Part shown: in pieces, positions 26,209 through 35,344 of the stretch
How positions within the stretch are numbered: the first letter of the stretch is position 1
Layout of the letters: each line of letters begins with the position of its first letter
Assembly: GCA_023424015.1 (NCBI GenBank)
Contig: JAFAEM010000047.1
Coordinates: forward strand, 1 to 64,000
Length of the DNA: 64,000 nucleotides
Direction of reading: 5' to 3'
Source: Bacteroidota bacterium
GTDB lineage: Bacteria; Bacteroidota; Bacteroidia; Chitinophagales; Chitinophagaceae
The notes under the pieces: generated by a model
Databases searched by the model: none
What the model saw: only the letters and a program-made list of their open reading frames with translations
What the model was told of the DNA's origin: nothing
Position numbers and translations under genes: made by a program

Positions 26209-27050
26209 TTATATCGGTTCTATTCTGCGTTCAATCGTTTGGGCAGCCAATGAAAAAGCTGTTAATGAAACGGACTGCGATTGTATATGATGCAGATGCG
26301 CAGGATTATTTTGACAGGTGGGAGGCGGCAACAAGCTCGACATTCCCAACCAGCGCAAAGGGGTATTTCAACACCTATTTCCTCGCCCTAAAATCAAATG
26401 GACTCTGGACAAAGGCAGGAACGGGAGATATTGCCCCTATGTATAATTCTACTGCCGCAGGGCAGGCAGTTACTTTATATGGTAACACAACTATAACCTT
26501 TGTAAACTCCCCAACGCATTCGAGTACGGGGGTAGATTGGGATGGGGCAAGCCAATACGCAACAACTGACTGGGCGCCTCCGAATGCCACGCAGGTTTCT
26601 ATCGGATATTACTCAGGTGATAATGTGGCAAGCGCAACAACGCGCTATGAAATGGGTGCAAATACAGGTTCATCATTTCTTGGAATAAGGATAAGACTTA
26701 ACGCAACCAACACGGCGGGGTATGGTTATTCATCGACTGTGAACGCTTCCTATGCTAACGGTGGAACTTATCACGGTTTTCATGTGTATTCAAAAGAAAG
26801 CAATACAAAAAATTTCATTCAAAGGAACGGCACAACGGGGGCGACAAACACAGGGACTAACTCAACAGCAGCCCCAACAGATGTTCTATATCTGGGATGC
26901 TATAATGATGACGGATCGCCTGCACTCTATTCGTCAAACCAGTGTCGGTTTGCATTTTGGTTCGACGAAGCATTGACAGAAGCAGAAGCCACAATCATGA
27001 ACACATTAACGGAGGCACTTATGGACGCTTTAGGGAGGGGTGTACAATGA
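26190..27050 (+). CDS. Secreted LamG/concanavalin-like phage protein
   Basis: 286 residues from ATG 26190 (MRKLLLIISVLFCVQSFGQ signal peptide); an ATG at 26184 is possible. The body has a jelly-roll character with the LamG-type ending RFAFWFDEALTEAEATIMNTLTEAL. The segment DYFDRWEAATSSTFPTSAKGYFNTYFLALKSNGLW recalls phage structural proteins of Bacteroidota. It overlaps the 3' end of the fibre gene. Likely carbohydrate binding. Confidence 0.65.
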   Translation: MRKLLLIISVLFCVQSFGQPMKKLLMKRTAIVYDADAQDYFDRWEAATSSTFPTSAKGYFNTYFLALKSNGLWTKAGTGDIAPMYNSTAAGQAVTLYGNTTITFVNSPTHSSTGVDWDGASQYATTDWAPPNATQVSIGYYSGDNVASATTRYEMGANTGSSFLGIRIRLNATNTAGYGYSSTVNASYANGGTYHGFHVYSKESNTKNFIQRNGTTGATNTGTNSTAAPTDVLYLGCYNDDGSPALYSSNQCRFAFWFDEALTEAEATIMNTLTEALMDALGRGVQ

Positions 27051-27946
27051 GAATTCTATTTATCATCCCATTACTTTTTTCACTTTCGGCATCATGCCAG
27101 AAAATTACTATAAATAAACCGGGCAAACCGTCAACGGTAACGATCAATGCGCCAGGGAAGGGGTCATCTGTGAAGATAACAGTACCAGACCATACGCCTC
27201 CTGAAGATGAACTGAATAATGAATTTAACACCAATGAAGCCGGTCAGCAGTTATTTGTCATCATTGGTAATTCAATTGCAAGGGGAACATCGGAAGGGGT
27301 AGGCCCAACTCCAACGGCAGGAACTGTATATGAGTGGAATGGCAGCGCAGTTGTGGAGGTGGAAGATGAAGACCTTATTAATGCCAATACCGGATCGCCA
27401 TGGCCACACATGGGAATGGATTACTATACTTCTAAAACATTAAAGCCTGTATTTAGCGCAAGCGGATCAGGCGGCGCGGACTTCGCAAATCCTGGCGATA
27501 ATAACTACTGGTCAACGGGCGGCACATTATACCCGGCCATGAAAACGAAAGTGAATAATGCACTAACTGAATTAGGTGTAACAAGGCCGCGCGGTATCAT
27601 TATGATATTAGGCATCAACGACGCAAGGGCAGCTACTGATCTTGGTGATGTGGAAGATGCGATCACGGATGTATTTGATAAGCTGGAATCTGATTGGCCT
27701 GATACAAGAATTTATGTTGTCAATATTGGACGTGAGGCGGCTGGGTACAGCACAACACGGATCAATGCAATCAGGGGTTATCTGACTAATGAAGTGAATG
27801 CACGGGCAAATGTTTTTTTTGCTTTCGATTTGAGAACGTATGCTGTTGATATTCCGGCTTACTATTCGGGCGACAATCTTCATTTGACACAGGCTGGTAA
27901 TGACGCTTTGGGTGAGGCTATTGCGACATTTTTAATTAGTAATTAA
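27047..27946 (+). CDS. SGNH/GDSL-fold esterase, secreted or lipoprotein-like
   Basis: 299 residues from ATG 27047, overlapping the previous stop (ATGA). Signal peptide with a possible lipobox ending in Cys17 (SLSASC). SGNH blocks are visible: Ser76 in FVIIGNSIARG, Gly-rich SGSGGADF (block II-like), Asn191 in LGINDAR, and Asp276/His279 in GDNLHLT. Such enzymes remove acetyl groups from polysaccharides. Inside a fibre module it suggests de-acetylation of capsule or O-antigen during adsorption, or surface modification of the lysogen. Confidence 0.85.
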   Translation: MRILFIIPLLFSLSASCQKITINKPGKPSTVTINAPGKGSSVKITVPDHTPPEDELNNEFNTNEAGQQLFVIIGNSIARGTSEGVGPTPTAGTVYEWNGSAVVEVEDEDLINANTGSPWPHMGMDYYTSKTLKPVFSASGSGGADFANPGDNNYWSTGGTLYPAMKTKVNNALTELGVTRPRGIIMILGINDARAATDLGDVEDAITDVFDKLESDWPDTRIYVVNIGREAAGYSTTRINAIRGYLTNEVNARANVFFAFDLRTYAVDIPAYYSGDNLHLTQAGNDALGEAIATFLISN

Positions 27947-27954
27947 TTCAGAAA

Positions 27955-30900
27955 ATGAAAAACATATTTTCCATCATCCTTTTACTGCTGGCATACACAC
28001 TGCCGGCACAAACATTTTCCTTCACTGAGATCCCATACAGTGAGCCTGATATCATCTCTCCCGGTCGTGGAGCTGAGCAATGGGGAAACGGATCTGCAGC
28101 AATACCCAACCCAACGTCCACCGGCGTCACCATGTCGCTGGATAAGTACGACAGATTTCAGTGGGTGCAGCTGCAGGGTATCGGTGCCGACAGCAATACT
28201 TACAACTGGAATTTCTTTGACAATTATTTCAAAGATGTAATCCCACGCAGGCAAAAATGGTCCTTCGGTGTAATGACCTGCTATGACGATCCTCCATCGA
28301 ACTGGCGCACGGTGTACGATGGCCAGCAGATATCATATCCACCATTCCTGCATGACCTGATGAAGAGCAATCCGGATCCAAATATGCGGCCCTGGAATAA
28401 TGGCGGCCAATGGGTGCCCAACTGGAATAACCCGGATTTTCTACGACATGTACGAAAGCTGAATGAAGCACTGTACAACAGGATCATGACACAGAGCTAC
28501 CAGGGCGTACCTTTTCGCAAGGTGATCTTCACCATTGACATTCGCATCTATGGTCAGTACGGAGAGTGGCATCACGGTGGCATTGCCAACTGGAATGATT
28601 ACCCCGCTCATATCAGGCCCACAGCTGCCAGCTTAAAAAAGATCATCGATCATCATACTCAGGTATTCCATCACTGGCCACTGCTGGCACTCATCGCCGG
28701 CTTCGACGGAGGTATGGCGTTCAATCCGCCTACAGTATTTATTCCGCTTCCGGAGGTGGCAGACTATCTTCTGAAGGCCAGTAATGCCTGGGGACCCGTT
28801 GGTTGCCGCCGTGATCAGTGGCTCACCACGCATGACTATCTTAAAAGATTGCTCGAATTCAATACCCGCAGTTATATGGGCGGAGAAACATTCGGCTCCC
28901 AGTTCCTGCGTAAATGGAAAGACGCACCAATGACCGGCGAACCTGAGCCCGGCGCGGCAGACTACCTGGGCGTACCATCACAGGTAATGGAGCAGGTGCT
29001 ATTGTACCACGCCTCATCCATAGGTAATGGCAACTATCCATTCCCTCCATCAGATGAAGGGATTCGCACGCGCATCCGGGAATTGTTTAAACGAACAGGG
29101 TATCGTCTCATTCTTACCGGTGGCAATGCACTTGTAGGTGGCAACTTCCGTATAAATTTAAACTGGCAGAATATAGGCGTGGCACCAACCTATGAGTTCT
29201 GGCAGGTGCAGTATATCCTTCGCAATGGCGCCGGATCCCAGGTGTGGACAGGCAACTCGAGCTTCCAGCTCAAAAAGTTTCTTCCAACAACGGCACCAGT
29301 AACCGCGACCGACATATTCTCACTGCCGGCGGTAGCAGCTGGCAACTACAGGCTATACGTTAAGATTGTTGATACGGCAGATTACCGGGCACCTTTGCCG
29401 CTGGCTATTCGCGGCCGTGAATCGGATGGATCCTACCTGCTGGGCAATGTCACCTTCACCGGTGGCTCAACCAACCAGCCGCCTGTCGCCAACGCAGGTC
29501 CTAATCAAAGTATCACAGCGCCTACCAGCTCTGCCAGCCTATCAGGTACCAGCTCGAGTGACCCGGATGGATCGATATCAGCATACCTGTGGAGCCAGGT
29601 GAGCGGTCCGAATACAGCCACGATAACAACAGCGACGGCATCTACCACTGATGTCACCGGGCTTATTCCTGGCACTTATGTTTTCAATCTTCGCGTCACC
29701 GATAACAACAGCGCCGTTGGCAATGACCAGGTGCAGATCACTGTGAATGGGAATACGCCACCGGTGGCCAACGCAGGGCCAAATCAGACAACTACCCTGC
29801 CGAAAGATTCTGTCAATTTATCCGGATCGGGAAGCACTGACAATGCCGGCATCACTGCCTACGCATGGTCTAAGATCACCGGTCCTGTCAGTTATACGAT
29901 TGTCACGCCTGATAATGTCACTACAAAAGTCACTGGCCTGGAAGCTGGCATTTATAATTTCCGGCTCACAGTAACAGATGCAGGTGGCCTCACCCATTCA
30001 GATGATGTGCGGATCACGGTGGTGGATCCAAACATCCCACCAGTGGCGAATGCAGGGCCAAACCAATCCATCACCCTGCCTACTTCATCCGTTACTTTAG
30101 AGGGCGACCTAAGCACCGATGATGTGGGCATTGCTTCCTACCAGTGGAGCAAGGTAGGCGGTCCCACCAGCTACACTATAACGGATCCCACATCGGATAG
30201 TACCACTGTCACCGGACTGGTGGCAGGCATCTATATTTTCAGGCTTACCGTATTCGACGGTGCAGGCCTAAGCCACAGCGATGATGTACAGATCACGGTC
30301 AATACAAATAACCTGGCACCGGTGGCCAATGCCGGCACCAACCAGGAGATCACACTTCCCACCAGCTCAGTCAATCTCAGCGGCAGCGGATCCAGTGATG
30401 ATGTCGGTATTGTGTCCTATGCGTGGAGCAAAGTGAGCGGTGGATCCGCCACTATCACCAGCCCTTCGAGCATGAATACAACTGTCACCGGTCTGGCTAA
30501 AGGCGTGTACCAGTTTCGCCTGATAGTTACTGATGGATCCGGGGCAACCAGCAATGATGAAGTACAGATCACTGTCCTGGCAGCTCCTAATACCGGTCCT
30601 GTTGCTGATGCCGGCGAAAATCAAAGCATCACCCTGCCAACTAATTCGGTCACTGTAGATGGATCTTCCAGCAGCGACGATGATGGCATCTCAACCTACG
30701 GGTGGACAAAGATCAGCGGCGGGTCCGCTACCATCACCAGTGCATCCAGCGCCAGCACACTTATTTCCGGGCTTGCTGCCGGCACTTATGTATTCAGGCT
30801 TACAGTTACCGATTCTGGTGGCCTTACTGCCACAGATGATATCACGATAGTGGTATTCCAGGCTGCGAATAATTCTCCTGTGGCTGAAGCTGGCAACCCG

Positions 30901-31218
30901 CAGAATATCACCCTGCCCACCAATTCAGTTACCGTGAACGGATCCGGCAGCAGTGATGACAATGGAATTGTTAGCTATCAATGGGCGCGTGTGAGTGGCA
31001 CGGGTGTGCCGGTGATTGTAAGCCCCAACAGCGCCAGCACTTCGATCAATAACCTGTCTGCAGGCATTCACACTTTCAGGCTCACTGTTACAGATGCCGA
31101 TGGCCTCACTGATACCGACGATATACAGATCACTGTAAATCAGGCAGCAGCTAAACCATCAAGTGACCCGTCACATAAGTTCTTCAGATGGTTATGGAAA
31201 TTTCTGTCACGTTTTTAA
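27955..31218 (+). CDS. DUF4832/DUF4874-like barrel protein with six PKD-like repeats
   Basis: 1087 residues. Signal peptide MKNIFSIILLLLAYTLPAQ. Residues about 25-360 look like a glycosidase-type barrel (IISPGRGAEQW, YGQYGEWHHGGIANWNDYP). Residues about 370-500 are a beta-sandwich as in DUF4832. Then six PKD/REJ-like Ig domains of about 93 residues follow (PPVANAGPNQSITLPTSS, YAWSKVSGG, VFRLTVTD), and a basic end. A sugar-binding or cleaving adhesin. Virion tailspike or lysogen surface protein cannot be told apart. Confidence 0.7.
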   Translation: MKNIFSIILLLLAYTLPAQTFSFTEIPYSEPDIISPGRGAEQWGNGSAAIPNPTSTGVTMSLDKYDRFQWVQLQGIGADSNTYNWNFFDNYFKDVIPRRQKWSFGVMTCYDDPPSNWRTVYDGQQISYPPFLHDLMKSNPDPNMRPWNNGGQWVPNWNNPDFLRHVRKLNEALYNRIMTQSYQGVPFRKVIFTIDIRIYGQYGEWHHGGIANWNDYPAHIRPTAASLKKIIDHHTQVFHHWPLLALIAGFDGGMAFNPPTVFIPLPEVADYLLKASNAWGPVGCRRDQWLTTHDYLKRLLEFNTRSYMGGETFGSQFLRKWKDAPMTGEPEPGAADYLGVPSQVMEQVLLYHASSIGNGNYPFPPSDEGIRTRIRELFKRTGYRLILTGGNALVGGNFRINLNWQNIGVAPTYEFWQVQYILRNGAGSQVWTGNSSFQLKKFLPTTAPVTATDIFSLPAVAAGNYRLYVKIVDTADYRAPLPLAIRGRESDGSYLLGNVTFTGGSTNQPPVANAGPNQSITAPTSSASLSGTSSSDPDGSISAYLWSQVSGPNTATITTATASTTDVTGLIPGTYVFNLRVTDNNSAVGNDQVQITVNGNTPPVANAGPNQTTTLPKDSVNLSGSGSTDNAGITAYAWSKITGPVSYTIVTPDNVTTKVTGLEAGIYNFRLTVTDAGGLTHSDDVRITVVDPNIPPVANAGPNQSITLPTSSVTLEGDLSTDDVGIASYQWSKVGGPTSYTITDPTSDSTTVTGLVAGIYIFRLTVFDGAGLSHSDDVQITVNTNNLAPVANAGTNQEITLPTSSVNLSGSGSSDDVGIVSYAWSKVSGGSATITSPSSMNTTVTGLAKGVYQFRLIVTDGSGATSNDEVQITVLAAPNTGPVADAGENQSITLPTNSVTVDGSSSSDDDGISTYGWTKISGGSATITSASSASTLISGLAAGTYVFRLTVTDSGGLTATDDITIVVFQAANNSPVAEAGNPQNITLPTNSVTVNGSGSSDDNGIVSYQWARVSGTGVPVIVSPNSASTSINNLSAGIHTFRLTVTDADGLTDTDDIQITVNQAAAKPSSDPSHKFFRWLWKFLSRF
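29475..31140 (+). repeat. Six tandem PKD-like domain repeats (about 280 bp each)
   Basis: Units begin near 29475, 29757, 30039, 30315, 30594 and 30873, each starting with xPVAxAGxNQxxTLP. Less identical at DNA level than the 156-bp array, so older. Confidence 0.8.
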
Positions 31219-31229
31219 AAACGACACCA

Positions 31230-31475
31230 ATGTATCCTGTAAAAAACACTCGATCGATGCACAACAATTTAGCGGAAGAACTCGCCGGAATCATTGCCGG
31301 CATCCTGGGCGGACTGGGCTCTATACACCTGATGGGAATAACCTGGGAAACTGCCTGGGCAGATCTGGGGAATATACTGTGGGTAGGATTTGTCTCGATG
31401 TTCACCGGTGCCATGGGCGCCCTCGGTGCGCATCTTTTTAAAAAATTATTCATCAAGAAAAAAATCAATAAATGA
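31230..31475 (+). CDS. Small two-helix membrane protein, holin candidate
   Basis: 81 residues from ATG 31230 (MYPVKNTRSMHNNLAEELAGI); a start at 31257 is also possible. Two hydrophobic helices (GIIAGILGGLGSIHLMGI and LWVGFVSMFTGAMGALGAHLF) and a lysine-rich tail (KKLFIKKKINK), the layout of a class II holin. It lies in a run of membrane genes ahead of the amidase. Confidence 0.5.
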   Translation: MYPVKNTRSMHNNLAEELAGIIAGILGGLGSIHLMGITWETAWADLGNILWVGFVSMFTGAMGALGAHLFKKLFIKKKINK

Positions 31476-31870
31476 AATATTATTTGTTGCTGTGGGTCGC
31501 AGTTGTTGTAGGCCAGCTATTCTTCACCACTGTGGCGGTGTGGGTGTGGCAGAGAAAGAACCCATATATCAACTATGTGCCGGCGCTGAAGAAGTATGTC
31601 AATAAAGAAGTAGGCACCTACATCGTCATATTCTTCACTACGCTGTTGCTAATGTTCATCCTGCAGGACTGGATGAATCTGAATATCAGCAAAGCTGAGC
31701 TACTGGTAAAAGAAAAACTTACCAGGTTCGAGGCTGCACAGATGAAGTTCAGAACCTATGCCACCGGGTATGGCGTCTTCGCGCATCTCATCGCACTGAT
31801 TGTATATAGGGGTGGTAAGAATGCGATCGAGCAATTCGGTAAATCGAAGAATATTGACATTAACGAGTAA
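31472..31870 (+). CDS. Membrane protein of lysis module
   Basis: 132 residues with three hydrophobic segments (residues 3-24, about 48-64 and 96-112) and a charged middle helix. ATG overlaps the previous stop (ATGA). No family recognised. Could be a holin or antiholin component. Confidence 0.55.
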   Translation: MKYYLLLWVAVVVGQLFFTTVAVWVWQRKNPYINYVPALKKYVNKEVGTYIVIFFTTLLLMFILQDWMNLNISKAELLVKEKLTRFEAAQMKFRTYATGYGVFAHLIALIVYRGGKNAIEQFGKSKNIDINE

Positions 31871-31872
31871 TC

Positions 31873-32379
31873 ATGAAGGATCCTGTAGTTAAGCTTTTGG
31901 TCGCGTTTTTAATGGCTGTCCTGGTACTGTGGGGATGCTCATTGTTTTTTGCATCATGCAAGGTTCTAAAGAGCAAACAGGAAACTCAAAAGGCAACTGT
32001 GAAGACCGATACATCTTCTGCCGGCCGGGTATCGGAAGCGACAAAGATGACGAACACGGATTGGGAGTGGTTTAAAAACACACTGCTGTATATGCAGCAG
32101 CCGAAGAGTGGTGATACAACGATCACCAAAAACTATTTCACTGTACCTACATCACAGCCGCAGGTGATCATCATGGAAGGCGGCAAAGGACAACAGGTGG
32201 TCAATGAGCGAAGCCGTGATAGTATATGGGAGCAGCGACTTTCCAGGATGGAAGAGCTGCTGATCGAAAGAATTAAGCATAAGGATGTGGAGGGGTTTAC
32301 CACCATGCAACTGATCGGAGCTGCGATCCTGGTGATAGCAATATCGGTGCTGGCCAGCAAGCTCACATTCAAAAAGTAA
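31873..32379 (+). CDS. Phage membrane/lipoprotein-like protein, possible spanin
   Basis: 168 residues. The hydrophobic N-terminus contains two Cys in lipobox-like settings (LVLWGC, FFASC). Next is a polar, coiled-coil-prone middle with SIWEQRLSRMEELLIERIKHK, and a C-terminal membrane helix (LIGAAILVIAISVLASKLTF). Two membrane anchors on a periplasmic helix are reminiscent of unimolecular spanins, but the evidence is topological only. Confidence 0.45.
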   Translation: MKDPVVKLLVAFLMAVLVLWGCSLFFASCKVLKSKQETQKATVKTDTSSAGRVSEATKMTNTDWEWFKNTLLYMQQPKSGDTTITKNYFTVPTSQPQVIIMEGGKGQQVVNERSRDSIWEQRLSRMEELLIERIKHKDVEGFTTMQLIGAAILVIAISVLASKLTFKK

Positions 32380-32404
32380 TTATTCATTTTAAAAGAATAT
32401 CAAC

Positions 32405-32734
32405 ATGACAAAACACAGACCTGGCAGCATGGGCGCTGCAGAAGCAAAGACAACCAGGCGGTTCTTCATAGGAGCTACCATCATTGTGCTTACCCTGTTC
32501 CTGTTCACCGTGACCAATAACGGGACATACTTCCACCTGTACTATGAGCGCGCTAATACACTTAGCAAAGTATTGGGCTGGCTGTTCACTGGTGGCTGGC
32601 TTTATTTCCTGTGGTTCCATTCTTATGACATGGGCTGGGGGAAGAAAGGATCCGCAACACGGGTTGCGGTGATCCTGCTATTGGGATTGGCCCTGGCATT
32701 CGGTTGCCTGTTTGGCTTCCGGTTCGACCTGTAA
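32405..32734 (+). CDS. Three-helix membrane protein of lysis module
   Basis: 109 residues. Hydrophobic helices at about 20-38, 57-71 and 83-105, with a basic N-terminus (MTKHRPG, KTTRR). No family recognised. Holin is one possibility. Confidence 0.5.
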   Translation: MTKHRPGSMGAAEAKTTRRFFIGATIIVLTLFLFTVTNNGTYFHLYYERANTLSKVLGWLFTGGWLYFLWFHSYDMGWGKKGSATRVAVILLLGLALAFGCLFGFRFDL

Positions 32735-32741
32735 TGATTCA

Positions 32742-33308
32742 ATGAAGTACACGATCAATAAAGGCAAGCATCGGCCTCGCTGGTGGTGGCTCTCTCCAAA
32801 AATGGGGGTAGCTGCCACCACTATTCGCCGCAAGGTGGTGTTTGACTTTAATTGCATCTATAACCTACACAGCGCCGATCAGCACGATATCAATAAACTG
32901 TTTGGTGTGGCCTTTACTACCTGGTGGCGGATGATATGGGTGTGGCTCAGCTGGCCGGTATATGCGGCACTGTCGCGCAACCTGCATCACCGTGATAGTG
33001 CACGCGTGGGATGGCGATTTGATACGGCCAAAAAAACATTCATCCTCTCTGCCTATTGCTATGTGGAAGGCCAGCGGATCACCCGCGATATCTGTGAGTG
33101 CTATGCCAACAGGCCGGTCAGGATCACACTACTGGTACAGTCAACCTTCTATGAGTTTATTGTCGAGCAGCACGAGAATGAATATCCGCTGGGCCGGGTG
33201 AGCATTCCCTACTGGCATAAGAAGAGATTCACCTTTTCGCTGGGTCTTTACTTCGGAGGCAACAATCCGGCACCTAATACGATGACTGTCGAAATTAAAA
33301 AGTTATGA
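32742..33308 (+). CDS. Hypothetical conserved-looking protein before amidase
   Basis: 188 residues from ATG 32742 (MKYTINKGKHRPRWWWLSPKMG); the in-frame extension upstream has no support. Trp/Arg-rich, beta-strand pattern (KTFILSAYCYVEGQRITRDICECY, VRITLLVQSTFYEFIVEQ) with one short hydrophobic stretch near 70. Its stop overlaps the amidase start (ATGATA). Function unknown; lysis context. Confidence 0.55.
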   Translation: MKYTINKGKHRPRWWWLSPKMGVAATTIRRKVVFDFNCIYNLHSADQHDINKLFGVAFTTWWRMIWVWLSWPVYAALSRNLHHRDSARVGWRFDTAKKTFILSAYCYVEGQRITRDICECYANRPVRITLLVQSTFYEFIVEQHENEYPLGRVSIPYWHKKRFTFSLGLYFGGNNPAPNTMTVEIKKL

Positions 33309-33778
33309 TATCCACGATTAACCAGGGATCCAACCCTCGAAAGATAAAATACCTGGTGGTGCATTGCACTGCCGGCAATCAAAAAGAAACGATCGAAGAT
33401 CTTCTACATGGGTTCAAGCTCCGTGGCTGGCGCAATCCCGGCTATCATTATGTTGTGAAGGCCGATGGTACAGTGGTACCACTGCTGCCTGAGACTTCGA
33501 TCGCCAACGGTGTGGCCGGTCATAATGCCGGCAGCATACATATCAGCTACCTGGGAGGTATTGACAGCAAAGGCAAGCCGGTGGACAACCGTACACCACA
33601 TCAGAAGAATGCCCTGGCAGTGTCGCTGAAGATTTTAAGAAGCAAATATCCTGATGCGAAGATCCTGGGTCACCGGGATTTCAGTAAGGATAAGAATGGC
33701 AATGGGAAAATAGATCAGTGGGAATATATAAAGTGGTGCCCCTGTTTTGACGCGCAGGAGGAGTACAAGCATATTTAA
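33305..33778 (+). CDS. N-acetylmuramoyl-L-alanine amidase (endolysin, Amidase_2)
   Basis: 157 residues of T7-lysozyme type. Zinc ligands are H20 (VVHCTA), H123 (GHRDF) and C145 (WCPCFD); GYHYVV carries the conserved Tyr. Between the last two ligands sits a textbook EF-hand loop DKNGNGKIDQWE (129-140), which suggests calcium binding. It cleaves the amide bond between muramic acid and the stem peptide, the lysis step of the phage. No signal peptide, so release depends on a holin. A terminator follows. Confidence 0.93.
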   Translation: MISTINQGSNPRKIKYLVVHCTAGNQKETIEDLLHGFKLRGWRNPGYHYVVKADGTVVPLLPETSIANGVAGHNAGSIHISYLGGIDSKGKPVDNRTPHQKNALAVSLKILRSKYPDAKILGHRDFSKDKNGNGKIDQWEYIKWCPCFDAQEEYKHI

Positions 33779-33810
33779 GTCGGTTTTCATTTTGGTTGAT
33801 GTTCAAAACC

Positions 33811-33840
33811 TCTCCGCCCGTTTCTACGGGGGGAGCTTTT
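33811..33840 (+). terminator. Terminator at end of lysis module
   Basis: CTCCGCCCGT (33812-33821), TTCT loop, ACGGGGGGAG (33826-33835) with one mismatch, then CTTTT. Confidence 0.75.
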
Positions 33841-33850
33841 AAAAACCCTA

Positions 33851-33888
33851 ACGTGTCACACCGCCTGCTGTCCTTTCAAATTATGTTT
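33851..33888 (+). promoter_or_regulatory. Late-promoter-like element, copy 2
   Basis: ACGTGTCACA at 33851-33860 and TTATGTTT at 33881-33888, the same 20-bp gap as the other copies. Here the start codon lies 73 bp after the motif start, giving a predicted 30-nt leader. Confidence 0.6.
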
Positions 33889-33923
33889 ACATCCACAGAC
33901 AAAACTGAATTCAATTTTTTACT

Positions 33924-34427
33924 ATGAAAAATTTACTCATCATCTTTCTACTGGCCAGCCTGGCAACCCTGGTGCTGCCGACAGTCATTAAAAGCAATGA
34001 GGCCAACGCCCAGCTGGTAACCACCCTTATCCCGACCGCTGCAAAAGATACATTGACGAATGTCGATACAGCTACTATCTATGTAGCCAGTACGCAGGCA
34101 GCTGCGATCAGTGGTACGGTGGCCACGGATAATATTACCCGAAGTGTTACCGTAGTCGCCACCAAAGTATCCGGCACTGTAGCTGGCGGAGTAAGGATAT
34201 ACGGAAGTAATGATGGCACTAACTGGCAGCAATTAAGGGGTCACCACCTAAACCAGGGGGCATCTACCGATACGCTGGCACTGGCAGATGTGGCTACAAA
34301 TAGCGGCACATTCAAAATACGTGATGCCAATGGGGATATACTATTCCGACAATACAAAGTTGTTTTTGTGAATCAAAACGGCGGAGTGATTATTCCGAAG
34401 TTGTATCTCCATCGAAGGAGTAACTGA
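33924..34427 (+). CDS. Phage protein with signal peptide and beta-sandwich pattern
   Basis: 167 residues. N-terminal hydrophobic signal (MKNLLIIFLLASLATLVLPTVI), then a beta-rich domain including GGVRIYGSNDGTNWQQLRG, which recalls discoidin/F5-8-type or head-decoration folds. First gene of the head module, behind a terminator and late-promoter-like element. Role unknown. Confidence 0.6.
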   Translation: MKNLLIIFLLASLATLVLPTVIKSNEANAQLVTTLIPTAAKDTLTNVDTATIYVASTQAAAISGTVATDNITRSVTVVATKVSGTVAGGVRIYGSNDGTNWQQLRGHHLNQGASTDTLALADVATNSGTFKIRDANGDILFRQYKVVFVNQNGGVIIPKLYLHRRSN

Positions 34428-34447
34428 TAAAAGTTTTTTGAAATAGA

Positions 34448-35344
34448 ATGGATTTCAAAGGTCTTCTACAGGTATTTGGCAGGCCATGGCTGATTGAAGA
34501 ATCGCAGGCCGCATACTGGGCAAACATAGCCCAGCAAATACTCGTATCCAGGACAATGGATGCAATACCTGGAATGGATCCGCGGACACGGTCAGGACAT
34601 GCCCAGGCCTATGCCGGCCTCGCTTACAGAGACATCTTCCGTGTGAATGCAAATGCGGAGATGGATCCAAATGGCCAGGTACAGGTGATCCGGCTGAGTG
34701 GTCCGCTGATGGAAGAAGACTACTGTGGAGCGCCAGGCATGAACACCATGCAGCAGGCGATAAGAGCTGCCAACGCAGACGCAAGCATTGAATCAATAGT
34801 TCTTTTAAATGATAGCCCGGGTGGTACCGTTGCTGGTACTCATAACCTGGCACGCGAAGTAAAACGCAGTAAGAAGCCAGTCGTATCATTTATAAATAAA
34901 ATGATGTGCAGCGCGGACTACTGGATCGGTTCTTCTGCTTCTGAAATTATTGCCGACGATGAAAATGGTGGTTATAATTCACTGATCGGAAGTATCGGTA
35001 CTAAATGCACCATCATGGATCAGTCGGCCAGGATGGAAAGCCAGGGGATCAAGATCCGGCACGTGTACGCGGATAAGAGTAGCAGGAAAGGTAAGTACAT
35101 GGATGATATCCTTTCTGGAGATGATACCAGGTTAAAAGCAGAGCTGAACCAGATCAATGAATTCTTTCTCTCTGCAGTACAGGAAAACCGCGCCGGCAAA
35201 CTGAGACTTGATCGGGAAAACGTACTGGAAGGTGAAGTGTATAATGTGAAAGACGCGATCAGGTTTGGGCTGGTTGACAAGATGGGTTCATTCGATTACG
35301 CAGTTAAAAGAAGCCTTCAAATGGCTAAAACAATACGAGCATGA
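34448..35344 (+). CDS. S49 family peptidase, prohead protease
   Basis: 298 residues of SppA/ClpP-crotonase fold: VIRLSGPLMEED, LLNDSPGGTVAGTHNL, catalytic Ser155 in MMCSADYWIGSSAS, GSIGTKCTIMD, and the lysine-rich KSSRKGKYMDD near the expected dyad partner. In phages this family matures the prohead by cleaving scaffold and capsid proteins. Placed directly before a coiled-coil scaffold-like gene (overlap ATGA) and the capsid gene, as expected. Confidence 0.88.
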   Translation: MDFKGLLQVFGRPWLIEESQAAYWANIAQQILVSRTMDAIPGMDPRTRSGHAQAYAGLAYRDIFRVNANAEMDPNGQVQVIRLSGPLMEEDYCGAPGMNTMQQAIRAANADASIESIVLLNDSPGGTVAGTHNLAREVKRSKKPVVSFINKMMCSADYWIGSSASEIIADDENGGYNSLIGSIGTKCTIMDQSARMESQGIKIRHVYADKSSRKGKYMDDILSGDDTRLKAELNQINEFFLSAVQENRAGKLRLDRENVLEGEVYNVKDAIRFGLVDKMGSFDYAVKRSLQMAKTIRA

